DNA of 33,060 nt from Candidatus Uhrbacteria bacterium. GTDB lineage: Bacteria; Patescibacteriota; Patescibacteriia; UBA9934. This document shows positions 7,021 to 14,595 of the stretch, piece after piece. The stretch covers positions 1-33,060 of the forward strand of contig JAUYIW010000032.1 in assembly GCA_030688135.1 (NCBI GenBank), given 5' to 3'. Numbering within the stretch: position 1 is the first letter of the stretch; every line of letters begins with the position of its first letter. The position numbers and the translations under genes were made by a program. The notes under the pieces are model-generated. The model worked only from the letters and a program-made list of their open reading frames with translations, searched no databases and was not told the DNA's origin.

Positions 7021-8811
7021 TCAGGATGTCAGAGTGGCCTTTATCCTCCGTACTCCGGCGGAGGAGGCTTCTTGTTTCTCAATCTTGAATTTACCCAAAT
7101 CGCCAGTATTCTCCACATGAGGCCCACCGCAAATCTCACTTGATAAATACCCACGCTCGTCATCACCTACAAAATAAACTTTAATCTTCCCACCCATTTG
7201 AGCGTATTTGTCCTCAAACATTCCAATTGCTCCACGTTTCTTAGCTTCCTCGATCGTCAAAAGCTCGTATCTCACTGGAAGTTTTGCATCGATCGCATCG
7301 TTTACAACCTTCTCTACCCTTTCGATCTCCTCGTCAGTCAATTTAGAATCATGCGAAAAATCGAACCGTAAACGATCTTTTGTAATATTAGAACCTTTCT
7401 GACAAACATGATCACCTAAAACCTCTCTTAATGCTTCCAGCATTAAATGCGTAGCAGTGTGTAGTTTTGTTGTTTCGGTTGATGTATCGGCAAGTCCGCC
7501 TGCAAACTTCTCGCTCGCACCAGCACGCGATAAATATTGATGTTTTTTAAACTCAGCGCCAAACGCAGCACGATCCACTTTTTGACCATGCTCCCCTGCC
7601 ACTTCCTCAGTTAACTCAAGCGGAAAGCCGAAACTCTGATACAAATCAAACGCATCCTGCCCGGTAATCTCGCCAGTCTTTTCCCAGATTTTCTGAATCT
7701 GCTTTAAGCCTTTTTCTACCGTTGCGTAAAACTTCCCTTCTTCTTTTTTAATTACTTCTTGGATGTGATCCTTGTTTTCGAGCAAATCAGGATAGGCATC
7801 GGAAAGTGAGCTAATGCTTGCTTCGGTAACAAGTGATAATGACTGCTGAGTCTCAGTAATCTTCAACATCTGTCTCACTGCCCTACGAATCAACCTACGT
7901 AAAATATAACCCTGATCCTTGTTCGATGGTTCAATACCATCGTTAATAATCATCACAGCTGAGCGTACATGATCTGCAATGATGCGCATTGATCGAGTCG
8001 TATTGTCGTCAGATCCATATTTCTTACTCGCTACTGACTCAATCGCACTAATAATCCCTGCAAACAAATCAGTATCAAAAACGCTCTTCTTTCCTTGTAA
8101 AACAGCCACGGTGCGCTCGAGCCCCATTCCAGTATCAACATTTCTTTTGGCAAGTGGTTCAAGCATCCCGTCATCAAGTCTATTAAACTGCATGAACACA
8201 TCATTCCAAATCTCAACCCAATGCGAGTCTTCCGGATCAAAAACCTCTGGAGCGTCCCCAACTCCGGTCCAATAAAACATTTCACTGTCTGGCCCTTGAG
8301 GTCCTGTGTGTTTTCCACCTGCTGGCCACCAGTTATCTTCTTTTCCAAGTTTTGCAATTCGAGATTCAGAAATCCCAAGACTTACCCACTTATCAAATGC
8401 TTCTTGATCAAATTCGGCATCATCATCACCTGCAAAAACACTCACAGCAAGCTTATCAAGCGAAATTCCAAGCCACTCCGATGATGTTAGAAAATCAAAA
8501 CTCATCTGAATAGCATCATCCTTAAAGTAATCACCAAGCGACCAATTTCCAAGCATCTCAAAGAAAGTAAGATGAGTGTTGTCACCAACTTCATCTATAT
8601 CGCCAGTTCGTACGCATTTCTGATAATCAACAAGTTTTGTCCCAGAAGGATGCTCCTCGCCCATCAAATAAGGCACCAACGGATGCATTCCAGCCGTGGT
8701 GAACAAAACTGACGGATCGTTTTCAGGAATCAAAGACGCAGAAGAAATTTGTGTATGTCCCTTTGAGACAAAAAAATCAATGTATTTCTTTCGTAATTCG
8801 TTTGCTTTCAT
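7021..8811 (-). CDS. alaS: Alanine-tRNA ligase, truncated C-terminus
   Basis: Charges tRNA-Ala and clears mischarged Ser or Gly. It has 596 residues against about 875 normally. The class II catalytic core is complete (N-terminal FTTAGMHPLVPYLMG; THLTFFEMLGNWSLGDYF), as is the tRNA-recognition region. The editing domain is also present: zinc ligands H451 and H455 (HTATH) and C561 and H565 (CGGPH). The C-terminal C-Ala (DHHA1) domain that links editing to catalysis is missing, and the frame stops inside a palindromic repeat. No C-Ala frame is visible downstream. Short AlaRS forms occur in reduced-genome lineages. The start codon abuts element D. Confidence 0.95.
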   Translation of the reverse strand: MKANELRKKYIDFFVSKGHTQISSASLIPENDPSVLFTTAGMHPLVPYLMGEEHPSGTKLVDYQKCVRTGDIDEVGDNTHLTFFEMLGNWSLGDYFKDDAIQMSFDFLTSSEWLGISLDKLAVSVFAGDDDAEFDQEAFDKWVSLGISESRIAKLGKEDNWWPAGGKHTGPQGPDSEMFYWTGVGDAPEVFDPEDSHWVEIWNDVFMQFNRLDDGMLEPLAKRNVDTGMGLERTVAVLQGKKSVFDTDLFAGIISAIESVASKKYGSDDNTTRSMRIIADHVRSAVMIINDGIEPSNKDQGYILRRLIRRAVRQMLKITETQQSLSLVTEASISSLSDAYPDLLENKDHIQEVIKKEEGKFYATVEKGLKQIQKIWEKTGEITGQDAFDLYQSFGFPLELTEEVAGEHGQKVDRAAFGAEFKKHQYLSRAGASEKFAGGLADTSTETTKLHTATHLMLEALREVLGDHVCQKGSNITKDRLRFDFSHDSKLTDEEIERVEKVVNDAIDAKLPVRYELLTIEEAKKRGAIGMFEDKYAQMGGKIKVYFVGDDERGYLSSEICGGPHVENTGDLGKFKIEKQEASSAGVRRIKATLTS

Positions 8812-8959
8812 ACCCTGTAGTGAAAACTTTGATTTATGTGTATTTACTAAAACTTATAAGATTATCTAAACTATAACTGCCATGTTCTTCTTCGAGCTAA
8901 GATACCGGAACTACTACAAACTTCAAAAACGTTTTTCAAAGTTTCTACTACGGGGCATA
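8811..8959 (-). repeat. Inverted-repeat element D, copy 1, abutting the alaS start
   Basis: TACCCTGTAGTGAAAACTTT at 8811-8830 is matched, inverted and imperfect, by a right end at 8938-8959 (AAAGTTTCTACTACGGGGCA plus two bases). The outermost bases of the left end overlap the alaS ATG. Copy 2 is at 17759-17902 and a truncated copy 3 at 15168-15212, each at a gene start in the same orientation. The internal GATAATCTTATAA on the minus strand may act as a -10 region. Confidence 0.8.
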
Positions 8960-8988
8960 TGGCTAAATTGTATCGGAATGCTTCTGAC

Positions 8989-9017
8989 TTGGCAATGTCT
9001 TAAATTTATGCTAGATT
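8989..9017 (+). promoter_or_regulatory. Promoter of the 9047 cassette gene
   Basis: TTGGCA (8989-8994), a 17-bp spacer, then TAGATT (9012-9017) preceded by TGC, an extended -10. Confidence 0.7.
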
Positions 9018-9046
9018 TTTGTATCACGTTCTTTCATGGAGAAAAA

Positions 9047-9475
9047 ATGCCACGCGTAGATAGGCGTAAGATTGTTCCAAAACAAAAAAAAGAACCGGTC
9101 CCAGACACCCGTCCTAAAGTTGATAGAAGGGTTTGGAGAATGCTCGAGGAGCTGGATCACTATCGACATATTATGTGCGAATTCGATAATGGTTACGAAT
9201 ACTGGCAGTGGAGATTATTCGCACTCTGGCATCTGGGGAATGATTACGCTTTGGGTAGCCCGCTCATACTACATGGGCCAGATCTGTCCTACAAAGAAAA
9301 TGGTAACCAGTGGAAGCCATTCAGATTACGTCAGCGCGAGTACAACATTATAGAGTGTGCATGCGAACGAGATATACTTCCGAGCATAGTGACGTTATGG
9401 ATAGCTACAGGAAATCGCCGTAAGGCAACACAGGCAGTTCAACAAGAGCTCAGTCGTCGCACTTCTCGCAAATAG
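9047..9475 (+). CDS. Hypothetical basic protein, solitary cassette gene
   Basis: 142 residues from an ATG preceded by GGAG at suitable spacing. An in-frame extension upstream to 8882 would run back through element D and is unlikely. The N-terminus is basic and proline-rich (residues 1-30). The middle is rich in Trp, Tyr and His (DNGYEYWQWRLFALWHLG). The C-terminus is a basic helix. No known domain is recognised. The gene is alone on the plus strand among minus-strand genes, with its own promoter and a strong terminator, the layout shared with the genes at 20205, 20666, 24380 and 26944. Horizontal acquisition is likely (inference). Confidence 0.75.
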   Translation: MPRVDRRKIVPKQKKEPVPDTRPKVDRRVWRMLEELDHYRHIMCEFDNGYEYWQWRLFALWHLGNDYALGSPLILHGPDLSYKENGNQWKPFRLRQREYNIIECACERDILPSIVTLWIATGNRRKATQAVQQELSRRTSRK

Positions 9476-9500
9476 CAAATAATAATCACCAAAACGTAAG

Positions 9501-9524
9501 CCGGCAGAACTTGCCGGTTTTTTT
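9501..9524 (+). terminator. Intrinsic terminator of the 9047 gene
   Basis: CCGGCA (9501-9506) and TGCCGG (9512-9517) form a stem followed by seven T. A very similar unit, including the flanking CTTACAGC.AAGCCCGCATTTTAATG, recurs after the integrase fragment at 11333-11380, so the terminator is itself a dispersed repeat of about 55 bp. Confidence 0.85.
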
Positions 9525-9544
9525 CTTACAGCAAAGCCCGCATT

Positions 9545-9655
9545 TTAATGTAAAGGGGTCAGGTCTTCGATCGTCGATTTTGATGATTCACTATATCGCT
9601 TAGTGTAGAAATAAAGGGTAAAGGTAAAGGGGTCATATCCGGAATCCGGAATTAT
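9545..9655. repeat. REP-like TAAAGGGGTC sequences
   Basis: AATGTAAAGGGGTCAGGTCT (9547-9566) and GGTAAAGGGGTCATATCC (9623-9640) share a TAAAGGGGTC core often seen near transposase-associated repeats. A TCCGGAATCCGGA tract (9638-9650) follows. They lie between the cassette terminator and a transposase remnant. Confidence 0.45.
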
Positions 9656-9796
9656 ATAGAGTTTGGTTTGTCTTGTATCGCTCATAACCTCACCAAACTC
9701 ACCAATTGGCTCAAAATACACAAAACAGACAACAATTCGAAGCTCTGCTATTGCAAAGAGCGATCAATTAGGACACTCGCGCGTCTTTTTGTTTAG
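9656..9796 (+). pseudogene. C-terminal remnant of a DDE transposase
   Basis: One frame reads IEFGLSCIAHNLTKLTNWLK, then a basic tail, ending at a TAG (9794-9796). The FGL-C-AHNL-KL pattern is the usual C-terminal helix of IS1182/IS5-type DDE transposases, where it follows the last catalytic Glu. There is no start codon and nothing transposase-like upstream, so only about 46 codons survive. A different, 64-codon frame over the same bases has no such pattern. The family assignment is by pattern only. Confidence 0.5.
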
Positions 9797-9861
9797 AGTT
9801 TTGTTTTTTGAAAAGGAGTTTTTAGACAGCCTGCGGTGTTGTGTGATGTTGTACTGATTTT

Positions 9862-10542
9862 TCATTCTATTAACTTGGCGCTTTTAACTATATTTTCAAG
9901 ATACTCAAAATCTCTTTCTGTATTATTGCTACAGACTGGCACGAACTCATAATTATATTTTTCTCCAATAACTTGAAGTGCTGGATAAGAACACAAGCCT
10001 AAAGTAGCATATTTAACTACCGTGAGACCATTCAGTTCTATGGTGGTTGGCGGCACTGGAATTAATTCCGGCGGATCGGATGCTTGTATCTGCCTAATGA
10101 CTTCTTCTGCGCTGAGCTGTGGTCGAAAGTGGACAAAATCAGACCTAACCCACGTACATGCTTCAAATCCGCCAATGTCACCGAATGCTACTTGATTTTC
10201 ATATTCCCAGTAGGGATCGATTCTGAATTTTGTGCTTCCCCAGTTGGGATTATATGGAACATCGAAAGCAATACCCTTTTCCGGATTGGAGTAGCGAACC
10301 CCAGTGTTCGGCAAATCATTATTAAATTGTTCATCGCATTGTGGATTTTGAGGTGAATTATATTGCGAAAGATTTTCTGCTGTAAGCAAAATTCTTTCGT
10401 CAGCCACAGTGTTTGTGGTTTCTATTGTGGTAGGTACTTCAGCGAGCGGTTCTGATTTTGTCCACAAATAGATGCCGCCAACCACCAGAATAATTACAAT
10501 TACCCCAATTGCTACTGAAATGTTTTTGGATGTATTGGTCAT
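9862..10542 (-). CDS. Membrane-anchored extracytoplasmic protein
   Basis: 226 residues. A short cytoplasmic N-terminus is followed by one transmembrane helix (about residues 9-27, VAIGVIVIILVVGGIYLW). The extracytoplasmic domain begins with a low-complexity Thr/Glu linker. It then has a YSNPEKGIAFDVPYNPNWG segment and four cysteines (near residues 69, 124, 178 and 199) that could form disulfides. The YSN.EKGI.F.VPY pattern resembles the start of small secreted domains of the PsbP/DUF type, but I cannot name the family. It is monocistronic and faces the palindrome array upstream. Confidence 0.7.
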   Translation of the reverse strand: MTNTSKNISVAIGVIVIILVVGGIYLWTKSEPLAEVPTTIETTNTVADERILLTAENLSQYNSPQNPQCDEQFNNDLPNTGVRYSNPEKGIAFDVPYNPNWGSTKFRIDPYWEYENQVAFGDIGGFEACTWVRSDFVHFRPQLSAEEVIRQIQASDPPELIPVPPTTIELNGLTVVKYATLGLCSYPALQVIGEKYNYEFVPVCSNNTERDFEYLENIVKSAKLIE

Positions 10543-10604
10543 AGATTTTGAGTTAAGTATTATGATTTTAGTTTATTTTAAGAGAAAAATCAGCACAATT
10601 TCAC

Positions 10605-10993
10605 ACAATGTGCCGCGGATGATGCGATGTTTGTGAGTATAAAATTGTAGCATTGCTACAATTTTTTGCGAGCAAATGTCGCATATCCCGCTGTTGTCCG
10701 AAGTTCGCGAAGCGAAGCGAGCGGACTGAAGGACACAGTGGGATGAACATCCGCGGCACATTGTCCTAAATTCGAGAGTGGAGTGAACGACCGGAGGGAG
10801 TGAGTGAAGCGAGCGAATTTAGGACAACGTGCGCGGGTAATCCAATGTTTTTTGGAGCAAATCCCGAAGGGTTTGCGGAGAAAAATTTTGGATAGCCGTT
10901 GTTACACGGAGTTCCGCGAAGCGGAATGGAGTGGAACAGCGGCGATAGCCGCGCACGTTACTCGTAATGAAGCGAAGCGGAATTGCGAGTAAC
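10605..10993. repeat. Chain of four abutting palindromes
   Basis: Four inverted repeats follow one another, each sharing a few bases with the next. P1 (10605-10764) has a perfect 17-bp outer stem (ACAATGTGCCGCGGATG) and two internal arms, one with an 11-bp perfect stem (10641-10651 with 10655-10665). P2 (10761-10827) has a perfect 14-bp stem (TTGTCCTAAATTCG). P3 (10826-10959) has a perfect 11-bp stem (AACGTGCGCGG) and two arms. P4 (10957-10993) has stem GTTACTCG. P1 and P3 would fold as three-way junctions. There is no coding content. The array lies next to an integrase fragment. Confidence 0.85.
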
Positions 10994-11069
10994 TCGTTGA
11001 TATCCAAACTTTCCTTCTCAAGGATAACCATATCTTGTGTATTATGCAAACCTTGAGTATTATTTAATC

Positions 11070-11315
11070 ATGGAAAATATTTTGAATAAAACGGAGCAAG
11101 TTTTGCGATTGCACAACTATAGTCCCGGAACGCGAAAAGCATATCTGCTCTATATAAAGGAATATCTCGCCTTTGCGAAAAAAAGAGTATCGCCTACGAA
11201 GTGGAAAAATTTCGACACCGGGTTTCGAAAATCCGACAGCGGGTTTCGAAATTTCGTGAAGCAAGAGAGAAAGTTGAACGTGTGCCTAAACCCCGTTCTA
11301 CTCGTAAATAATTAG
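11070..11315 (+). pseudogene. N-terminal fragment of a tyrosine recombinase (Xer/phage integrase type)
   Basis: From the ATG at 11070 the first 30 residues match the SAM-like core-binding domain of XerC/XerD-type integrases (VLRLHNYSPGTRKAYLLYIK, then EYLAFAKK). After residue 30 the sequence changes to a short internal repeat (GGGTTTCGAAA twice) and stops at 82 residues. The catalytic domain with its Arg-His-Arg-Tyr residues is absent from the rest of the window. It is therefore a truncated gene. It directly follows the palindrome array and is followed by the same terminator type as the 9047 gene. Confidence 0.65.
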
Positions 11316-11332
11316 AGCTTCTAAAACCGTAA

Positions 11333-11356
11333 ACCGGCAAATTCTGCCGGTTTTTT
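11333..11356 (+). terminator. Intrinsic terminator, repeat of 9501-9524
   Basis: ACCGGCA (11333-11339) pairs with TGCCGGT (11345-11351), followed by a T run to 11356. It ends any transcript from the integrase fragment. Confidence 0.8.
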
Positions 11357-11368
11357 CTTACAGCGAAG

Positions 11369-11386
11369 CCCGCATTTTAATGCGGG
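11369..11386 (-). terminator. Hairpin after murJ
   Basis: CCCGCAT (11369-11375) pairs with ATGCGGG (11380-11386), 11 bp past the murJ stop. There is no T run directly after it on the minus strand, so it may only stabilise the 3' end. Confidence 0.45.
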
Positions 11387-11397
11387 TAATTTCATTT

Positions 11398-13014
11398 TTA
11401 TTGGTTTGAAATTGTAACCACAGTCTCTTCCGGATGAGCCTTTTTAAATAGCCGTTTTTTAAGCCCGCGTACAAATTCACTAAGCTCTTCACTTTTGAAC
11501 ATATATGCGGAGGCAACGTACACTGCAAGGCCTACCATGCCGGCAATAAAACCTTGCGCGAAAACTGCAAAAAAAGTATCGAGCGTAATTACTTTTACCA
11601 CAATTAACTTCATTCCCTGCGTAGCAAGGCCGCCAAATATTCCAGCAGTAGATAAAATCACAAGCGAACGTGCAATGCGTAACTCATCGAGTGATCCTAC
11701 ACGAGCGCGCAGTGGCGCCCAGAGTAAAATCAACTGAAACATAACAGCAATCGAATAAGCCATTGCCAATCCTACAACTCCATATGTTTGCGTCAGAGTT
11801 AATGCGGCAGCGACATTAATAAGTGCAGCAACAAGCCCGACTACAAAAGGAGTTAGCGTGTCGTTCTTTGCAAAATACGCGCGCACAATTACAAAAATCA
11901 ATGATTGTGCAAAAAAGCTCAAAGCGAATAACCCAAGTGTATCTGCAGTAAGAATTGTGGCCTCCCAATCAAATGCACCAGCGCCCAAGACAACTCGAAC
12001 AATTTGAGCGCGAAGTAATAAGAATAGAACACTTGCTGGAATAATAAAGAAAAGAATTTGTCTTATGGTTCCAGAAAAAGCGTTAATGAAATCTTGCTGA
12101 TCTTTCCTGTGTGCAAGTTCACAAAAAGTAGGAAACGCAGCAACTGCGTATGAAACGGCGATTACTCCAACTGGAAAAAAGTTTAGGTTATACGCAAATT
12201 GAATAATTGTTACCGATCCTACCGCCAAGGTTGAGGCAAGAATTGTCATTACCAAAAAGTTGACCTGATTTACCGCTAACCCCATAACACGCGGAATCAT
12301 ATGTTTCAGCGTATATTTAACGTCAGGATCTTTAACTTGAAATGTAAATTTAAATTTGTATCCCAATGAATAAACACCGACTATTTGTATTAGTAGATGT
12401 AAAATTGCACCAAGTACTACTCCCCATGCAAGCCCCATTGGCCCAAGTATTGGAACAAATGCGATTGCACCAAGAATAATTCCCAGGTTATAAAAAATCG
12501 GTGCAGAAGAATAAAGCACAAAACGCTTTGCACTTTGCAAAACCGATCCGTAAACCATTGAAATAGAAAGTATAAACTGCGCTAAAAACATTACACGTGC
12601 CATGTCAGCAACAGCGGACTGCTTTGCAGGATCAAAGCCCGGAGCGATTAAAGGAGCAAGATCGTGCGCAAATATTGCTGCTAAAATAAGAAATACACCA
12701 AATACAACAGCTAAGATGTTCAAAAGATTATTGGTCATCTGCCAGGCTTTCTCCTCCTGCTTCTTCTCAACATACCGTGTAAAAAGCGGTATAAAACTGG
12801 CCGAAAGCGCACCTACAACAAGAAGTTGAAACAATAAATCAGGAACCCTAAAAGCTGCAAAATAAATATCGAGTGTGTCAGACGCTCCAAATTCACCAGC
12901 CAAAATTCTATCCCGAATAAAACCAACAAAACGGGAAAGAATAGAAAACGAGGCGACAATTACTGCCGCACTCGTTATTGTGTTCGACTTTCCGTTCAAA
13001 AATCTCTTGAACAT
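11398..13014 (-). CDS. murJ: Lipid II flippase MurJ
   Basis: Moves the peptidoglycan precursor lipid II across the inner membrane. It has 538 residues with about 14 transmembrane helices (MOP/MviN superfamily). Signatures include the N-terminal ILSRFVGFIRDRILAGEFGASDTLDIYFAAFRVPDLLFQLLVVGALSASFIPLF region (one long conserved block, residues 24-77) with its conserved Arg residues, and the VQSLIFV-like AQSLIFVIVRAYFAKNDTLTPF motif near residue 375. The tail (residues about 515-538) is basic. It starts 4 bp after the stop of the surface-protein gene upstream, so the two share a transcript. This implies a peptidoglycan wall. Confidence 0.95.
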   Translation of the reverse strand: MFKRFLNGKSNTITSAAVIVASFSILSRFVGFIRDRILAGEFGASDTLDIYFAAFRVPDLLFQLLVVGALSASFIPLFTRYVEKKQEEKAWQMTNNLLNILAVVFGVFLILAAIFAHDLAPLIAPGFDPAKQSAVADMARVMFLAQFILSISMVYGSVLQSAKRFVLYSSAPIFYNLGIILGAIAFVPILGPMGLAWGVVLGAILHLLIQIVGVYSLGYKFKFTFQVKDPDVKYTLKHMIPRVMGLAVNQVNFLVMTILASTLAVGSVTIIQFAYNLNFFPVGVIAVSYAVAAFPTFCELAHRKDQQDFINAFSGTIRQILFFIIPASVLFLLLRAQIVRVVLGAGAFDWEATILTADTLGLFALSFFAQSLIFVIVRAYFAKNDTLTPFVVGLVAALINVAAALTLTQTYGVVGLAMAYSIAVMFQLILLWAPLRARVGSLDELRIARSLVILSTAGIFGGLATQGMKLIVVKVITLDTFFAVFAQGFIAGMVGLAVYVASAYMFKSEELSEFVRGLKKRLFKKAHPEETVVTISNQ

Positions 13015-13018
13015 GTTG

Positions 13019-14560
13019 CTATTTCTTCTTCGTTATCTTTTTCTTCGCTGTCTTTTTTGGCTCCGAAACGCTTGCGCTTTTCTCCGCACTCTTAGATTTA
13101 GGCTTTGCTTTCATTTTTCCGCTTGCAGTCTTCTTAACTACCGATACCGGAGCTAAAGAATCAATATCTATAAATTCCTCCTCATCGAGACTGTCTACCT
13201 CAGGCTTGTCCTCGTCAATCTCCTCGTCAATTTCCTCCTCAGTCTCTTCCTCAGAAGATTCGTCTTCTTCGGGCTCGTCTTCTTCTTCAAGAGCATCATC
13301 ATCTGCGACTGTATTTTCCTCTGGCACTGGATTGCTTAACTCATCCGAAGTCACATGAACCCTAGCAACGTCTGAAGAATCAACCTTTTTCAATCGCTGT
13401 CTTCCACTTCTTTTCAGGGCTAAAATTGACGACCCAATAAATATTAATGCTAAGAGTCCAATAGTTATTTTAACAAGTGGATTGGCAATATGGAAAAATG
13501 AAATATTTAATGCTTTTGAGTCAGTAATAGAGTTACCTTCACTGTCTGTAATAACTAGCGTCACTACGTACTTGCCAGCACTTCTAAACTTGTGACTAAC
13601 TGTTGATTGAGCAGAAGTAACGCCATCTCCAAAATCCCACAAAAATCGCATGCCCGATAAATTAGGCGCTAAAACTTCAAAATTATAAGTCTTCCAATCC
13701 TCCTGAGTATATCCAAAAGTGGTATTTGAAGAAACAACCATGTTTGAGTCAGCGTCTACCTCAACATCTGAATCAGAAGTAACTTCGACTAACAAATCTT
13801 CCACGTCTGAATTTTCACCTGCAATAACAGAATCGGCAGAGCTGTCTGCGAAGGTGTCTTCTTCTACGGTAACAGTCGAGTCGTCCACTAACGTTGGCTC
13901 TGCTTCGGCAATCAACACCGGTTCAGCATTTTGCACCTCTGGGTCAAGAGGGCTTGAGTCTTGTGCGTCCATAGACCCGTCATTGTCGGTGTCAGCATCT
14001 TTTGGATCTGTGCCAAGCTCGGCTTCAACATCATCGGTTAAACCGTCGTTGTCATCGTCGTCATCGCATACATCACCTATTCCATCGCTATCTGCATCGG
14101 CTTGATCGGCATTTGATATTTCCGGACAGTTATCTGTTTCGTCCTCAATCCCATCTCTGTCTTCATCAACAATCGGGTAAAAAAGCGATGTAATAGCAAG
14201 ATCGTTGTCGGGATTTACATCTTGAGGTTCGCTTCCCTTTACCTCAGCCCGAATGTTAAATGCGTTATAAGGAACTGTAAAATCAACCCAAACTTCTTCG
14301 TTCTCACCTCCAGCCACCAATGTTACCACCTGACTTGCGCCAATTGGCTGAACTCCTTGATAAAAGAAAATATACCCGGTTATATCGGTATCGCCCATGT
14401 TTCTAAGAGTTGAGTAAATGCGAATTTGATCTCCGGAAACAAGAACAGCCTCTGAAAAACTAATGTCAGCTGCCCTAACCCCAATGTCAGGCGTTGCAGC
14501 GTGCATTGCAACAGGCGCTAGAAATAATATTGAAACAATGAAGAAAAATCTGCGAATCAT
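13019..14560 (-). CDS. PKD / thrombospondin type 3 surface protein with charged cytoplasmic tail
   Basis: 513 residues. A signal peptide (1-21) leads into an Ig-like CARDB-type domain (25-127). A calcium-binding thrombospondin type 3 region (about 131-205) follows, with repeated D-D-D-G motifs such as DEDRDGIEDE and DADSDGIGDV. After an acidic linker comes a PKD domain (about 285-355, with WDFGDG and HKFRSAGKYVVTL). A transmembrane helix lies near 360-380. The cytoplasmic tail is first highly acidic (about 400-465) and then Lys/Ala/Ser-rich and basic (480-513). It probably acts as a cell-surface adhesin or scaffold. It is cotranscribed with murJ and probably starts at a leaderless promoter. 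Confidence 0.9.
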   Translation of the reverse strand: MIRRFFFIVSILFLAPVAMHAATPDIGVRAADISFSEAVLVSGDQIRIYSTLRNMGDTDITGYIFFYQGVQPIGASQVVTLVAGGENEEVWVDFTVPYNAFNIRAEVKGSEPQDVNPDNDLAITSLFYPIVDEDRDGIEDETDNCPEISNADQADADSDGIGDVCDDDDDNDGLTDDVEAELGTDPKDADTDNDGSMDAQDSSPLDPEVQNAEPVLIAEAEPTLVDDSTVTVEEDTFADSSADSVIAGENSDVEDLLVEVTSDSDVEVDADSNMVVSSNTTFGYTQEDWKTYNFEVLAPNLSGMRFLWDFGDGVTSAQSTVSHKFRSAGKYVVTLVITDSEGNSITDSKALNISFFHIANPLVKITIGLLALIFIGSSILALKRSGRQRLKKVDSSDVARVHVTSDELSNPVPEENTVADDDALEEEDEPEEDESSEEETEEEIDEEIDEDKPEVDSLDEEEFIDIDSLAPVSVVKKTASGKMKAKPKSKSAEKSASVSEPKKTAKKKITKKK

Positions 14561-14568
14561 ATAATAAA

Positions 14569-14574
14569 ATTATA
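14569..14574 (-). promoter_or_regulatory. Extended -10 placing the PKD gene start at the 5' end of its mRNA
   Basis: On the minus strand TGATATAAT (TG, one base, TATAAT) lies eight bases before the ATG at 14560. Transcription would begin one or two bases upstream of the ATG, giving an essentially leaderless message. No SD is present. Confidence 0.55.
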
Positions 14575-14595
14575 TCACATTTAACTGCCTTTAAA

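Noticed and set aside
9663-9857. 64-codon plus-strand frame beginning MVCLVSL
   Set aside because: It is out of frame with the transposase-like FGL-C-AHNL pattern and has no SD, so the remnant in the other frame is preferred.
10605-10993. Calling the palindrome chain an integron attC array
   Set aside because: Only some unit ends carry AAC/GTT, the paired R and L boxes with an extrahelical base were not found, and the integrase fragment lacks the integron-specific region, so only a generic description is supportable.
10804-11049. Overlapping frames on both strands inside the palindrome array
   Set aside because: Opposite strands of an inverted repeat give mirrored open frames by chance; no start signal or protein pattern.
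13719-14193. Plus-strand frames of 128 and 63 codons over the PKD/TSP3 gene
   Set aside because: They are antisense shadows of the Asp-rich coding sequence; Ser-rich or His/Arg-rich translations arise from GAY codons read backwards.
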